Origin: Amycolatopsis anabasis | Lineage (GTDB): Bacteria; Actinomycetota; Actinomycetes; Mycobacteriales; Pseudonocardiaceae | Reading direction: 5' to 3' | DNA: 64,000 nucleotides | NCBI RefSeq assembly: GCF_009765355.1 | Contig: NZ_VTHK01000017.1 | Location: 1 to 64,000, forward strand | Shown: positions 1-8,226 of the stretch, one piece after another | Layout of the letters: every line of letters begins with the position of its first letter | Numbering within the stretch: position 1 is the stretch's first letter | The notes under the pieces: model-generated | The model's database searches: none | What the model was told of the DNA's origin: nothing | The model's input: only the letters and a program-made list of their open reading frames with translations | Position numbers and translations under genes: made by a program

Positions 1-185
1 AACTTCACCGACATAAACCCATGCGCATAATCAGCCAGCAACACATACAGCAGATACCAGGCGAGGAACAACGCAGTCATGGGGAAGACGAATTTGCGTA
101 GTCTGGTCCGCAGTTCCTTGAACTCCGGACTCTGATGGGCCTGCTTCCAGACGGCTGCCGTCTGGTCGCTGTCCGTGCTGGTCAC
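1..185 (-). CDS. DUF485 family membrane protein (partial, runs off window)
   Basis: The minus-strand frame starts at a GTG (185-183) behind a GAGGAG ribosome-binding site and is still open at base 1, so the C-terminus is missing. About 61 residues are visible: a polar N-terminus, the motif SPEFKELRTRLRKFVFPM, then the first hydrophobic helix (TALFLAWYLLYVLLADYA). This is the DUF485 (YjcH-like) pattern. Such two-helix proteins are usually encoded just before an ActP-type sodium/solute symporter and are thought to assist it. It follows the symporter at 258-2012 by 72 bp on the same strand, so a second symporter may lie beyond the window edge; that is inference. Confidence 0.85.
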   Translation of the reverse strand, partial: MTSTDSDQTAAVWKQAHQSPEFKELRTRLRKFVFPMTALFLAWYLLYVLLADYAHGFMSVK

Positions 186-257
186 TGAATGCTCCTCAGC
201 GCGTTGGCAGATGTGTGCCGCGCCACAGTAGAGATCAGTAGTCGCTCGGTGACAGGG

Positions 258-2012
258 TCAGCGGATCAAACGACGAGCTGTGCGACGAACGGTTGACGAA
301 CGGCGCATCCGGCGCGCCGAACGGATCGGGTCGCCGGGCACCCGGGAGCGGTCCTCGTCCAGGTGCAGCCGGAGCATCGCCGTGGTCGACCACGGCGGCG
401 GGCGGCCGAACCACGAGACCACGAACATGGTCACGAATGCCAGCGGAACCGACCACGGCGCCGGTTGTGCCACCAGTATTGCCTGCCAGCCGCCGAAATG
501 CGGGCCGAACAACGCCGTGAGGATCGAACCGGACGAGGCCAGCAGCCCGGCCAGCACGCCGCTGATCGCACCCGCGGCGGTCAGCCGGGGCCACCAGATG
601 CCCAGTACCAGCAACGGGCAGAACGTCGACGCCGCGACGGTGAAGCCCCAGGTCACCAGCACCCCGGCGTCCAGGGCGGTGGACTGCAGCGCGAATCCGA
701 CCATGACCGCGGCGGCGAGCACCACGGCCACCCGCAGCCGCCGCAGCCCGCCCGGAACCAGGTCGTGCGCGATCGCCCCGGAAACCACCAGCAGCAGCCC
801 GAGCGAGGTCGCCAGGAAGGCCGCGAACGCGCCCGCGGTGAGCAGCGCGGTGAACAACGCCCCCGGCCATCCGGTGTCCACCTGGGCCGGAATCGCGACC
901 ACCGCGGTGTCCGTCGCGCCGGAGAGGTACAACTCCGGCACCAGAACCCGGCCCAGGACACCGTAAATCCCGGGAAACAGGTAGAACACGCTCAGCAGGA
1001 CGATGGTGATCGCCGCGGTCCGGCGCGCCGCGCGACCGTCCGGGCTGGTGTTGAAGCGCATCAGCACGTGCGGCAGTCCCATGGTGCCGAGCATGGTCGC
1101 GATGAGCACGGCCCAGGTCCCCAGCAACGGGTAGTCGGCGTTGTTCAGATCGAGCAGCGGCCGCTGCCAGTCCGGCCCGCCGAGCGCGGCGAGGCCGTGC
1201 ACCCCGGGCACCGGGGTGCCGCGGGCGAACACCAGGACCTCGTCCTTGGCCATGGTGCGCGAGCCCGGCGGCAGCACGGCGGGTTCGCCCGCTTCGGAGC
1301 GGACCGGGGTGGGTTCGCGGATCTCCAGGGTCACCTCGGTCTGGAACCGCACCGTGGTTTCGCGTTCGAAATGGCTGAACTCCACCGGGTGCAGCGCCTC
1401 GTGCCGGTCCGCCGCGCCGATCTGCGACACCAGCCAGATCGCGGGCACGATGAACAGCAGCAGCTTGAGGAAGAACTGGAACGCCTGGACATACGTGGCC
1501 GCCCGCATGCCGCCGAGCGCGAGCGTCGCGCTGACCGAGGTCCCGGCGATCACCACGCCCACCCAGTACGGGGTGTTGCTCACCGCGCCCAGCACCAGGC
1601 CCGCGGTGCGGAACTGCGGCACCAGGTAGAGCAGCCCGATCACCAGCACGACGAGCGCGGCCAGGCGGCGCAGGGCGGGCGAGTTCAGCCGTGCCTCGGC
1701 GAAGTCCGGCACGGTGAGCGCGCCGGAGCGCCGCATCGGGGCGGCGACGAGGGCGAGCATCGCGATGTATCCCGCGGTGAACCCCACCGGGTACCACAGC
1801 GCGCCGATCCCGTTCTTCACCATCAGCCCGGAAACACCGAGGAAGGAGGCCGCGGAAAGGTATTCCCCGGACACCGCGGCGGAGTTCAGCAGCGGTGAGA
1901 TGCGCCGCGAGGCCACCAGGAAGTCCGAAGTGGTCCGCATCGCGGCCACCCCGCGCAATCCGATCAGCAGTGTCACCAGGACGACCGGGGTGATGGCCAG
2001 GACGGCGAGCAT
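258..2012 (-). CDS. Sodium/solute symporter (SSS family, ActP-like)
   Basis: 584-residue polytopic membrane protein with about a dozen hydrophobic helices, starting MLAVLAITPVVLVTLLIGLRG. The segment around SGEYLSAASFLGVSGL and the helix with VPQFRTAGLVLG match sodium/solute symporters of the acetate/monocarboxylate (ActP/MctP) branch. A long hydrophilic loop (about residues 195-265, rich in charged residues and Pro) sits between helices. The C-terminal tail is Arg-rich. The ATG overlaps the stop of the upstream small membrane protein by one base (TGATG). Co-transcription with a LytS/LytTR-type two-component pair suggests uptake of a small carboxylate, as in BtsSR/BtsT-type pyruvate systems, but the substrate cannot be read from sequence. 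A longer upstream frame exists; the ATG overlap decides the start. Confidence 0.85.
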   Translation of the reverse strand: MLAVLAITPVVLVTLLIGLRGVAAMRTTSDFLVASRRISPLLNSAAVSGEYLSAASFLGVSGLMVKNGIGALWYPVGFTAGYIAMLALVAAPMRRSGALTVPDFAEARLNSPALRRLAALVVLVIGLLYLVPQFRTAGLVLGAVSNTPYWVGVVIAGTSVSATLALGGMRAATYVQAFQFFLKLLLFIVPAIWLVSQIGAADRHEALHPVEFSHFERETTVRFQTEVTLEIREPTPVRSEAGEPAVLPPGSRTMAKDEVLVFARGTPVPGVHGLAALGGPDWQRPLLDLNNADYPLLGTWAVLIATMLGTMGLPHVLMRFNTSPDGRAARRTAAITIVLLSVFYLFPGIYGVLGRVLVPELYLSGATDTAVVAIPAQVDTGWPGALFTALLTAGAFAAFLATSLGLLLVVSGAIAHDLVPGGLRRLRVAVVLAAAVMVGFALQSTALDAGVLVTWGFTVAASTFCPLLVLGIWWPRLTAAGAISGVLAGLLASSGSILTALFGPHFGGWQAILVAQPAPWSVPLAFVTMFVVSWFGRPPPWSTTAMLRLHLDEDRSRVPGDPIRSARRMRRSSTVRRTARRLIR

Positions 2013-2356
2013 CAGCGGTCCTCGGCGCGTTCGGCCCGGCGCAGCTGCCAGCGGCCGAGCAGCACCATCGCCGGGTACGGCAGGACCCCGAGCACCAGCC
2101 AGGACGCCGGGATTCCCAGCAGCCGCAACCGATCCAGCCCCGGCCACACCGCGAACACCACGGGCAGGCCCAGCACCAGGACGAACATCAGCACCACGCT
2201 GATCAGCGCCGGGCCGCGCTGCGCCCGGTACAGGCCCCGCGCGCGTTCGGTGTCCGCCGGATCGAGCCGGGGCACCCGCCAGCGACCGCGGACCCGGCGC
2301 CGCGAACGGGCGAGCCGGGTCTGCGGACTGGTCACCGCCACCCGCTTGGTTTTCAT
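2012..2356 (-). CDS. Small two-helix membrane protein, symporter partner
   Basis: 114 residues: basic N-terminus (MKTKRVAVTSPQTRLARSRR), two hydrophobic helices (about residues 50-68 and 82-100), basic C-terminus. Its stop overlaps the symporter start by one base, and its own ATG shares one base with the stop of the LytTR regulator (TGATG both times), so translational coupling is likely. Size and position match the small proteins that precede SSS symporters. The sequence is not a clear DUF485 match, so the family is uncertain. It may help assemble or stabilise the symporter; this is inference from context. Confidence 0.75.
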   Translation of the reverse strand: MKTKRVAVTSPQTRLARSRRRVRGRWRVPRLDPADTERARGLYRAQRGPALISVVLMFVLVLGLPVVFAVWPGLDRLRLLGIPASWLVLGVLPYPAMVLLGRWQLRRAERAEDR

Positions 2357-3126
2357 CAGCTTCCGCGCTCCGGCGAGGACAGTTCACCGCGCTGGGCGGC
2401 GCGCAGCAGGCGCTCGCGGAGTTCGCGCGCGTGGCGGCGGCTCACCGGCACGTCCCCGACGGCGGTGTGCGCCAGCAGCCCGCCCGCGGAGTCGCTGCGC
2501 AGTTCCCGCACCGCGCCCAGGGAGACCAGGAAACCCCGGTGCACGCGGAGGAAACCGCTGCCCTCCCAGTACTCCTCGAGGCGGGAGATCGGCATCCGGA
2601 CCAGATGCACCCCGGCCGGGGTGTGCAGCCGGACGTAGTCGCCGTGCGCCTCCACGAACCGCACCTCGTCGCGCCGCACGTACCGGGTCCGCCCGCCGCT
2701 TTCCACCGGGAGCGCGGCCAGCGCGTCCGGTGGCTCGGCGGGAGCTTCGTTGCCGGGCGCCATCCGGACCACCTTGGCCAGCGCGGCGGACAGCCGTTCC
2801 GCGCGGACCGGTTTGAGGAGGTAGTCCACCGCGCCGATGCCGTAGGCGGTCACCGCGTGCCCGTCGTAGGCGGTGACGAACACGATCACCGGCGGCTCGC
2901 TGAGCTTCGCCAGCAGGGAAGCCAGTTCCAGCCCGTCCAGGCCGGGCATCGCGATGTCCAGGAACACCGCGTCGAACCGCTCGGCCTGGATGATCTTCAA
3001 CGCGCTGAGTGGATCCCCGGCGGCCGCCACCTCGGCGACCTCGGGCGCGTCCCGCAGCAGCTGGCACAGTTCGTCCAGCGCGGGCGGAACGTCGTCAACC
3101 GCCAGTACCCGTAGTCCGGGCGTCAT
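2356..3126 (-). CDS. LytTR-family response regulator
   Basis: 256 residues. The receiver domain (about 1-115) has the acidic pair at 11-12, phospho-acceptor Asp57 in FLDIAMPG and Lys105 in DYLLKP. A LytTR DNA-binding domain (about 150-250) carries the typical RYVRRDEVRFVEAHGDYVRLHT and FLRVHRGFLVSL elements. LytTR regulators bind DNA through a beta-rich fold and typically control one or a few transport or surface genes. The start overlaps the kinase stop by 4 bp (ATGA). The likely target is the downstream symporter operon. The probable inducer is the transported substrate or a nutritional signal; that part is inference. Confidence 0.92.
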   Translation of the reverse strand: MTPGLRVLAVDDVPPALDELCQLLRDAPEVAEVAAAGDPLSALKIIQAERFDAVFLDIAMPGLDGLELASLLAKLSEPPVIVFVTAYDGHAVTAYGIGAVDYLLKPVRAERLSAALAKVVRMAPGNEAPAEPPDALAALPVESGGRTRYVRRDEVRFVEAHGDYVRLHTPAGVHLVRMPISRLEEYWEGSGFLRVHRGFLVSLGAVRELRSDSAGGLLAHTAVGDVPVSRRHARELRERLLRAAQRGELSSPERGS

Positions 3127-4208
3127 GGCATCACCCCCGGCTGGAACCGCGGCACCCGGACGACCACCCGGGTCCCCGCGCCCTCGGCGGTTTCCACGAC
3201 GAGCCCGAACCACGGCCCGTACACGTGGCGCAGCCTGCGATCCACATTGGCCAGCCCGACACTGCCGGCGTGCCCTCGCCCGGCGAGGATCTCCTTGGCC
3301 TTCTCGGGATCCATCCCCACTCCGTCGTCTTCCACACTGATCACGCAGTCGTTGCCCTCGGCCTCGCCCTGCACCTGGACCAGTCCCGGTTCCGAGCGCG
3401 GCTCGATGCCGTGCCGGATCGCGTTCTCCACCAGCGGTTCCAGCACCAGGTACGGCACGGCGACCGCGAGCACCTCCGGGGCCACCCGCACCTGGACCCG
3501 CAGGCGCTCGCCCAGCACCGCCCGCTGCAGGGCCAGGTACGTCTCTATCGCATGGAACTCCTCGGCGACCGTGGTGTATTCGCCGTGCCGGGCCAAGCTG
3601 TATCGGGTGTAGTCGGCGAAGTCCAGCATCAGATCGCGGGCCCGGTCCGGCTCCGAACGCACCAGCGACGCGATCACGGTCAGCGCGTTGTAGACGAAAT
3701 GCGGGGAGATCTCGGCGCGCAGCGCCCGCAGTTCGGCCTGGGCGGCCTTGTCCGCCGACGCCTCCAACCGGCCCCGTTCGAGGGCGTGCACGATCAGCGC
3801 GGCCGCTTCCCGGATCGCGGATCGCCGCACCGGCCCGGAAAGCACCAGCACACCGGCGAGTTCGTCGTGCGGGTGCAGCGGGACGGCGACCAGCGGAACG
3901 CGGCCGCTGAGCGATTCGGTGTGCAGCACCTCGTCCAGCAGCCCGGCCACGGCGGAGTCGTCCGCGGGACGTCCGGACCAGAGCAGCGAACCGGACAGAT
4001 CGGCCAGGCCGAGCCCGTGCGCGCCGACCAGCCGGCGCAGTTCGTTCGCCGCGCGCCGCGCCCCGGCGCCGGACAGCCCGTCCCGCAGTTCCTCGGCGAT
4101 CTCGCGGGCGGACCGCAGCGCCGGGATGGGATCGGACTCGGTGCGCGACCGGACTCGCCAGGGACGGTACGGTCCCCGGCCGGAGGCGTCGGCGGCGGGC
4201 GAGGGCAT
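3123..4208 (-). CDS. LytS/YehU-type sensor histidine kinase
   Basis: 361 residues with no obvious membrane helix, unlike classical LytS or BtsS, so the kinase is probably cytosolic. Residues about 40-145 form a GAF-like region. The His_kinase (LytS-type) phospho-acceptor block EISPHFVYNAL holds His170. The ATPase domain follows, with N-box PLVENAIRHG (about 258-267) and G-boxes DDGVGMD and GSVGLANVDRRL. It heads a five-gene operon and overlaps the response regulator by 4 bp. No good ribosome-binding site precedes the ATG; the upstream TATGCT lies close enough to act as a -10 of a nearly leaderless transcript. That promoter call is tentative. Confidence 0.9.
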   Translation of the reverse strand: MPSPAADASGRGPYRPWRVRSRTESDPIPALRSAREIAEELRDGLSGAGARRAANELRRLVGAHGLGLADLSGSLLWSGRPADDSAVAGLLDEVLHTESLSGRVPLVAVPLHPHDELAGVLVLSGPVRRSAIREAAALIVHALERGRLEASADKAAQAELRALRAEISPHFVYNALTVIASLVRSEPDRARDLMLDFADYTRYSLARHGEYTTVAEEFHAIETYLALQRAVLGERLRVQVRVAPEVLAVAVPYLVLEPLVENAIRHGIEPRSEPGLVQVQGEAEGNDCVISVEDDGVGMDPEKAKEILAGRGHAGSVGLANVDRRLRHVYGPWFGLVVETAEGAGTRVVVRVPRFQPGVMP

Positions 4209-4551
4209 GGGCGGTCAAGCATAGACGGGTGCGGCGTGATCGTCGCCGAACCGGTGCCGGGCCGACGCCCGGTCGTGACGGGACGATCCCGCTGCGACCG
4301 TTCGGCCGCATAAGGAAACGAAATTTGAAGATTGTATTTTTGTGCCCCGGGAAATAAATCACCGGATTTGTTTGGATTCTGCGTCTTCTTGTTCTGACGT
4401 AATTGCGTCAGTGCGGTTCGGGTTCTGGCTGGTAGGCCGTTGATGTGGTGGAATATTGCTCCGTTCAGTGGCGGTAAATAACCATGCTTCCGCTTATGCT
4501 GAACGGGACGCTAATTTCGATCATATCCTGAAGTGTCAGGAGGAAACCTGC
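4209..4551. promoter_or_regulatory. Divergent intergenic region, AT-rich
   Basis: This 343-bp gap separates the kinase operon (minus) from the first DUF4360 gene (plus). Bases about 4315-4420 are strikingly AT-rich for this genome. A short inverted repeat CTGACG-N6-CGTCAG lies at 4394-4411 and could be an operator. AGGAGG at 4538-4543 is a near-perfect Shine-Dalgarno site for the 4552 start. No gene was recognised in the gap. Confidence 0.5.
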
Positions 4552-5184
4552 ATGCTTAGTATGATCGCGGCTGCCGGCGTGGCCATGTCCTTGCTCACCG
4601 CCCCGGCTTCCGCGCAACCCAGTGGCCCCCCGCCCGATCGGATCACCGTCGACATCGTGACGGTCAACGGCTCGGGCTGCCCGCCCGGGACCGCCGCCAT
4701 CGCCGTGTCGTCCGACAACACCGCCTTCACCGTGACCTACAGCGACTACCTCGCCCAGGCCGGCGCCGGTGCGTCGCCGACCGACTTCCGGAAGAACTGC
4801 CAGCTCAACCTGCAGGTGCACTACCCGCAGGGCTTCACGTACGCGATCGCCAAGGCCGACTACCGCGGCTTCGCGCACCTGGAGAAGGGCGCGAGCGCGC
4901 TCGAGCGGGCCAACTACTACTTCCAGGGCCAGTCGGCCACGGAACGGGTGAGCCACACGTTCAACGGCCCGTTCAGCGACGACTGGCAGACCACCGACCA
5001 GACCGACTGGGCGAGCCTGGTGTGGGCTCCGTGCGGGGAGTACCGCAACCTCAACGTCAACACCGAACTGCGGGTGAACGCGGGCTCCGCCAGGCCCGAC
5101 ACCACCAGCTTCATCTCGATGGACTCGACCGACGGCAGCGTCAAGACGACGTACCACTTCGCGTGGAAGCGCTGCGACGCCTGA
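4552..5184 (+). CDS. Secreted DUF4360 family protein, copy 1
   Basis: 210 residues. The ATG at 4552 is chosen because AGGAGG (4538-4543) lies 8 bases upstream and the N-terminus then reads as a signal peptide (MLSMIAAAGVAMSLLTAPASA). The mature part has the DUF4360 hallmarks: an early VNGSGCPPGTAAIAVSSDN, FRKNCQLNLQVHYPQGFTYAI and a C-terminal Cys near FAWKRCDA. Four Cys are spaced as expected for two disulfides. The fold and role of DUF4360 proteins are unknown; they are small secreted proteins in actinomycetes and fungi. It is clearly paralogous to the next gene, 247 bp downstream. Separate promoters are likely because each has its own AT-rich upstream stretch. Confidence 0.9.
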   Translation: MLSMIAAAGVAMSLLTAPASAQPSGPPPDRITVDIVTVNGSGCPPGTAAIAVSSDNTAFTVTYSDYLAQAGAGASPTDFRKNCQLNLQVHYPQGFTYAIAKADYRGFAHLEKGASALERANYYFQGQSATERVSHTFNGPFSDDWQTTDQTDWASLVWAPCGEYRNLNVNTELRVNAGSARPDTTSFISMDSTDGSVKTTYHFAWKRCDA

Positions 5185-5431
5185 GGCCCTTCGCGGCCGG
5201 CGCCAACTGAAGAAGAACCCACGCGCGGCGACCGCCCTGCGATCCAGTGGCGGCCGCCGTGCTCTCCACCGCTTTTCCCGTCCAGCGGCGTCTCTCGTTT
5301 CGTGTGTGCCTGGACGTATTCGTTTCCGATAATTCGGCAGATTCTGCCAAAAACTGGGGGACACCCTGCGCGGGCGCTCGAGTCCACGTACTTCGTGGTG
5401 CGCCCTTTACTGAAACAAATTGGGAGGAACC

Positions 5432-6082
5432 ATGCTCGGTATGATCGCGGCGGCCACCTTGGCCTCGTCGTTGTTAATCGCTCCGGCGGCGCAGGCGCAG
5501 GGGCATTTCCCGGACCCGCCCGCCGGGGAGATCGTCATCGATATCGTCACCGTGAACGGGTCGGGCTGCCCGGCCGGGAGCGCCGCGGTCGCGGTGTCGG
5601 AGGACAACAAGGCCTTCACCGTGACCTACAGCCAGTACACGGCCCAGGTGGGCGTGGGCGCGAAACCGACCGACTGGCGGAAGAACTGCCAGCTCAACCT
5701 CATCGTGCACGTGCCGCAGGGCTTCACCTACGCGATCGCCCAGACCGACTACCGCGGCTTCGCGCACCTGGAGAAGGGCGCGACCGCCGTGGAGAAGGCG
5801 AACTACTACTTCCAGGGCTCGTCGCAGACCACGCCGATCAGCCACGAGTTCAAGGGCTTCCTCAGCGACGACTGGCAGACCACCGACAAGGTCCCCGTCG
5901 ACCAGCTCGTCTACAAGCCCTGCGGTGAGGAGCGCAACTTCAACATCAACACCGAGCTGCGGGTGAGCGCCGGAACCTCGGATCCGACCAAGACCACCAG
6001 CTTCATCACCATGGACTCGACCGACACCAGCTACAAGACCATCTACCACTTCGCCTGGAAGGAATGCCCGCCCAAGCCGTAA
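5432..6082 (+). CDS. Secreted DUF4360 family protein, copy 2
   Basis: 216 residues, paralogous to the preceding gene through most of its length (VNGSGCP, KNCQLNL, PQGFTYAIA, DYRGFAHLEKGA are shared). The start is set by GGGAGG at 5422-5427 before ATG 5432; the product then begins with a signal peptide (MLGMIAAATLASSLL) cleaved near AQA-QG. Codon 15 is TTA (5474-5476), rare in high-GC actinomycetes and often linked to bldA-type developmental control; copy 1 lacks it. GATAAT near 5328 may be a -10 element. The gene ends just before a strong bidirectional hairpin. Function unknown. Confidence 0.9.
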   Translation: MLGMIAAATLASSLLIAPAAQAQGHFPDPPAGEIVIDIVTVNGSGCPAGSAAVAVSEDNKAFTVTYSQYTAQVGVGAKPTDWRKNCQLNLIVHVPQGFTYAIAQTDYRGFAHLEKGATAVEKANYYFQGSSQTTPISHEFKGFLSDDWQTTDKVPVDQLVYKPCGEERNFNINTELRVSAGTSDPTKTTSFITMDSTDTSYKTIYHFAWKECPPKP

Positions 6083-6088
6083 GCGAAA

Positions 6089-6130
6089 CGCGGGTGTTCC
6101 GGGCGGCCCGCGCCGCCCGGAACACCCGCG
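6089..6130. terminator. Bidirectional hairpin terminator
   Basis: Perfect 18-bp stem (6089-6106 with 6113-6130) and a 6-base loop, between the convergent DUF4360 and ABC substrate-binding genes. No T-tract follows, as is common for actinomycete terminators. Confidence 0.8.
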
Positions 6131-6145
6131 TCCGCGTCAGTTACC

Positions 6146-7141
6146 TCAGCACTGCTGCTTGTAGAAGTACTTCTGGTTGGCGTCCATGTCGTCCTTGGTG
6201 ATGGAATGCAGGCCCGCGGTGATGTTCCGCTCGGTCGGCTTGCCCTCCAGCGCCGCGACCGCCTGCTGCACGCCCTTCGTCCCGATCTCGGCCGGGTCCT
6301 GGGCGATCAGGGCCTGGTACTCGCCCTTGCGCAGCCCCTCCACTTCGGACGGGCTCGCGTCGAAGCCGACCAGGTTGATCTGGCCGATCTTGCCCGCGTT
6401 GCGCAGACCGGTCGCCGCGCCCTCACCGGTGTTCAGGTTGGTGGCGAAGATGCCCACCAGGTCCGGAGTGGACGCGATCGCCGCGGTCACCTTCCCCGCC
6501 GCCTGATCCGGCTCGTTCTGGGTGAACTGGATGCCGACCGACTTCAGGTTCGGGTGGTTCTTCAGTTCGTCGGAGAAGCCCTTGGCCCGCGCGTTGGTGG
6601 TCGAGGTCCCGGCGATGGTGTCCAGCACCAGCACCGAACCCGCCTTGCCGCCCACCAGCTTGGCCAGGGTCTGCGCGGCCAGCTTGCCGCCCTCGGCGTT
6701 GTTCGACGAGATCGACGACACCGCCACGCTCTTGTCGTCCAGCGCGGTGTCCACCTCGACGATCTTCGCCCCGCGGTTCTTGACCTGCTGGATCGGCGCC
6801 AGCATCGCCTGGGCGTCGGTCGGCGCGATGAGCAGCGCCGCGGGCAGGTTCGAGCCGAGGGCGTTGACCTTCTCGGTCTGCATCGCCGCGTCGAACTTCT
6901 GCGGCGCCTGGGTGTCCAGGGAGTAGCCCAGCTTCTGGGCCTCGGCCTGGGCGCCGCACTGCATCGAGATGTAGAACGGCTCGGCCTGCACGCCCTGGAT
7001 CAGGGTCAGCTTCTTGTTGTTCTGCGCGGGCTGGCCGGGGTCGCCGGACTGGCCCACCTGCCCGGAACCGCAGGCCGCCACCAGCGCCGCGACGGCCAGC
7101 GCCGAGGCCGCCGACAGGACCGTCCTAGGGGTTGCTTTCAT
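6146..7141 (-). CDS. Sugar ABC transporter substrate-binding lipoprotein
   Basis: 331 residues. The N-terminal lipobox signal sequence (ALAVAALVAAC) implies diacylglyceryl attachment outside the membrane. The remainder is a periplasmic-binding-protein type 1 fold (RbsB/Peripla_BP_4 class), with ALLIAPTDAQAM, a KIVEVDTAL strand and NLVGFDASPSEVEGL near the hinge. A GGAGG ribosome-binding site lies 5 bases before the ATG. It is the last gene of the lacI-manA-like-ATPase-permease-binding-protein operon. The neighbouring mannosidase and ManA-like isomerase point to mannose or a mannoside as ligand; that is inference. Confidence 0.92.
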   Translation of the reverse strand: MKATPRTVLSAASALAVAALVAACGSGQVGQSGDPGQPAQNNKKLTLIQGVQAEPFYISMQCGAQAEAQKLGYSLDTQAPQKFDAAMQTEKVNALGSNLPAALLIAPTDAQAMLAPIQQVKNRGAKIVEVDTALDDKSVAVSSISSNNAEGGKLAAQTLAKLVGGKAGSVLVLDTIAGTSTTNARAKGFSDELKNHPNLKSVGIQFTQNEPDQAAGKVTAAIASTPDLVGIFATNLNTGEGAATGLRNAGKIGQINLVGFDASPSEVEGLRKGEYQALIAQDPAEIGTKGVQQAVAALEGKPTERNITAGLHSITKDDMDANQKYFYKQQC

Positions 7142-7168
7142 CTGTGCCTCCGCACTTCGTTGTGGGGA

Positions 7169-8224
7169 TTACCGGGAGTTCCGCAGGCGGCGACGGCGCT
7201 GGTCGAACCAGACCGCCGCGATGAGCACCGCGCCGACCGCGATCATCTGCCAGAAGTCCTGGACGCCGGTGATGTTGAAGCCCTTCTTCAGCACCGCCGG
7301 GATGAACACGCCGATCACCGTGCCGAGCACCGAGCCGACGCCGCCGAACAGGCTGGTGCCGCCCATCACCGTCGCCGCGATCGCGTTGAGGTTGTCGGTG
7401 GTGTGCGCCGAGATCGTGGTCGACGCGTAGTACGCCAGCGACATGAACCCCGCGATCCCGGCGAGGAAACCAGTGAGCAGGTACACCTTGAGCAGGTGCG
7501 CGGTCACCCCGATGCCCACCCGGCGCGCGGCCTCGGCGTTGGAACCGACCGCGTAGGTGTAGCGGCCGAACTTGGTGGTGTGCAGCAGCCACGCGCCGAT
7601 CAGGGTGATCACCACGGCGACCAGCACCAGGTTCGGGATTCCGCCGAACGAGGTGCCGTAGCCGAGGGTGTTGTTCAGGGTGGTCGGCACGCTGCGCACG
7701 TCGGAGCCGTTGTTCAGCAGGTACGCCGCGCCCAGGGCGGCGCCCATCGTGCCGAGCGTGACGATCAGCGGCGGGATTTTGGCCACCGCGATCAGGAACC
7801 CGTTGAGCAGGCCCCACAGCGTGCCCGCGACCACCGCGGCGATCAGCCCGACGGTGATCACGCCCCACCCCGCGGCGCTGGCGTTGCCGCCGGAGAGCGC
7901 CTCCATGGTCTTCCCGGCGACCATGCCCGCGAAGATCAGCACCGAGCCGACCGAGAGGTCGATCCCGGAGGTGATGATCACGAAGGTCATGCCGACCGAG
8001 AGCACCAGCAGCACCGAGGTCTCGATCAGCAGGGTCTGGAAGGTGAACACGGTCGCGAACTGCGCGGGGCGCATCGCGGTGAACACCACGATCAGCGCCA
8101 GCAGCACCAGCGCGATCCAGAACGTGTTCGCCGAGACGAGCCGCGCGCCCAGCGAGCGCTTGACGAATCCGCCGGTACCGTCCACTTCGGACTGTACCGA
8201 CGAGGGCGCCGGTTTGGTGGACAT
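7169..8224 (-). CDS. Sugar ABC transporter permease (RbsC/FrcC type)
   Basis: 351 residues with 8-10 hydrophobic helices. Typical ribose-family permease segments are present: SVGMTFVIITSGIDLSVGSV, IPPLIVTLGTMGA and TVMGGTSLFGGVGSVLGT, the last holding the conserved loop that contacts the ATPase. A single permease probably forms a homodimer, as in this subfamily. The ATG at 8224 has GGAGG upstream; a GTG at 8230 that overlaps the ATPase stop by GTGA is an equally reasonable start. It is the third cistron of the importer part of the operon. Confidence 0.9.
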   Translation of the reverse strand: MSTKPAPSSVQSEVDGTGGFVKRSLGARLVSANTFWIALVLLALIVVFTAMRPAQFATVFTFQTLLIETSVLLVLSVGMTFVIITSGIDLSVGSVLIFAGMVAGKTMEALSGGNASAAGWGVITVGLIAAVVAGTLWGLLNGFLIAVAKIPPLIVTLGTMGAALGAAYLLNNGSDVRSVPTTLNNTLGYGTSFGGIPNLVLVAVVITLIGAWLLHTTKFGRYTYAVGSNAEAARRVGIGVTAHLLKVYLLTGFLAGIAGFMSLAYYASTTISAHTTDNLNAIAATVMGGTSLFGGVGSVLGTVIGVFIPAVLKKGFNITGVQDFWQMIAVGAVLIAAVWFDQRRRRLRNSR

Positions 8225-8226
8225 CG

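Noticed and set aside
363..1898. Long plus-strand frame opposite the symporter gene
   Set aside because: Arg/Gly/Gln/His-rich product without a fold, antisense to a clear SSS symporter; typical high-GC shadow.
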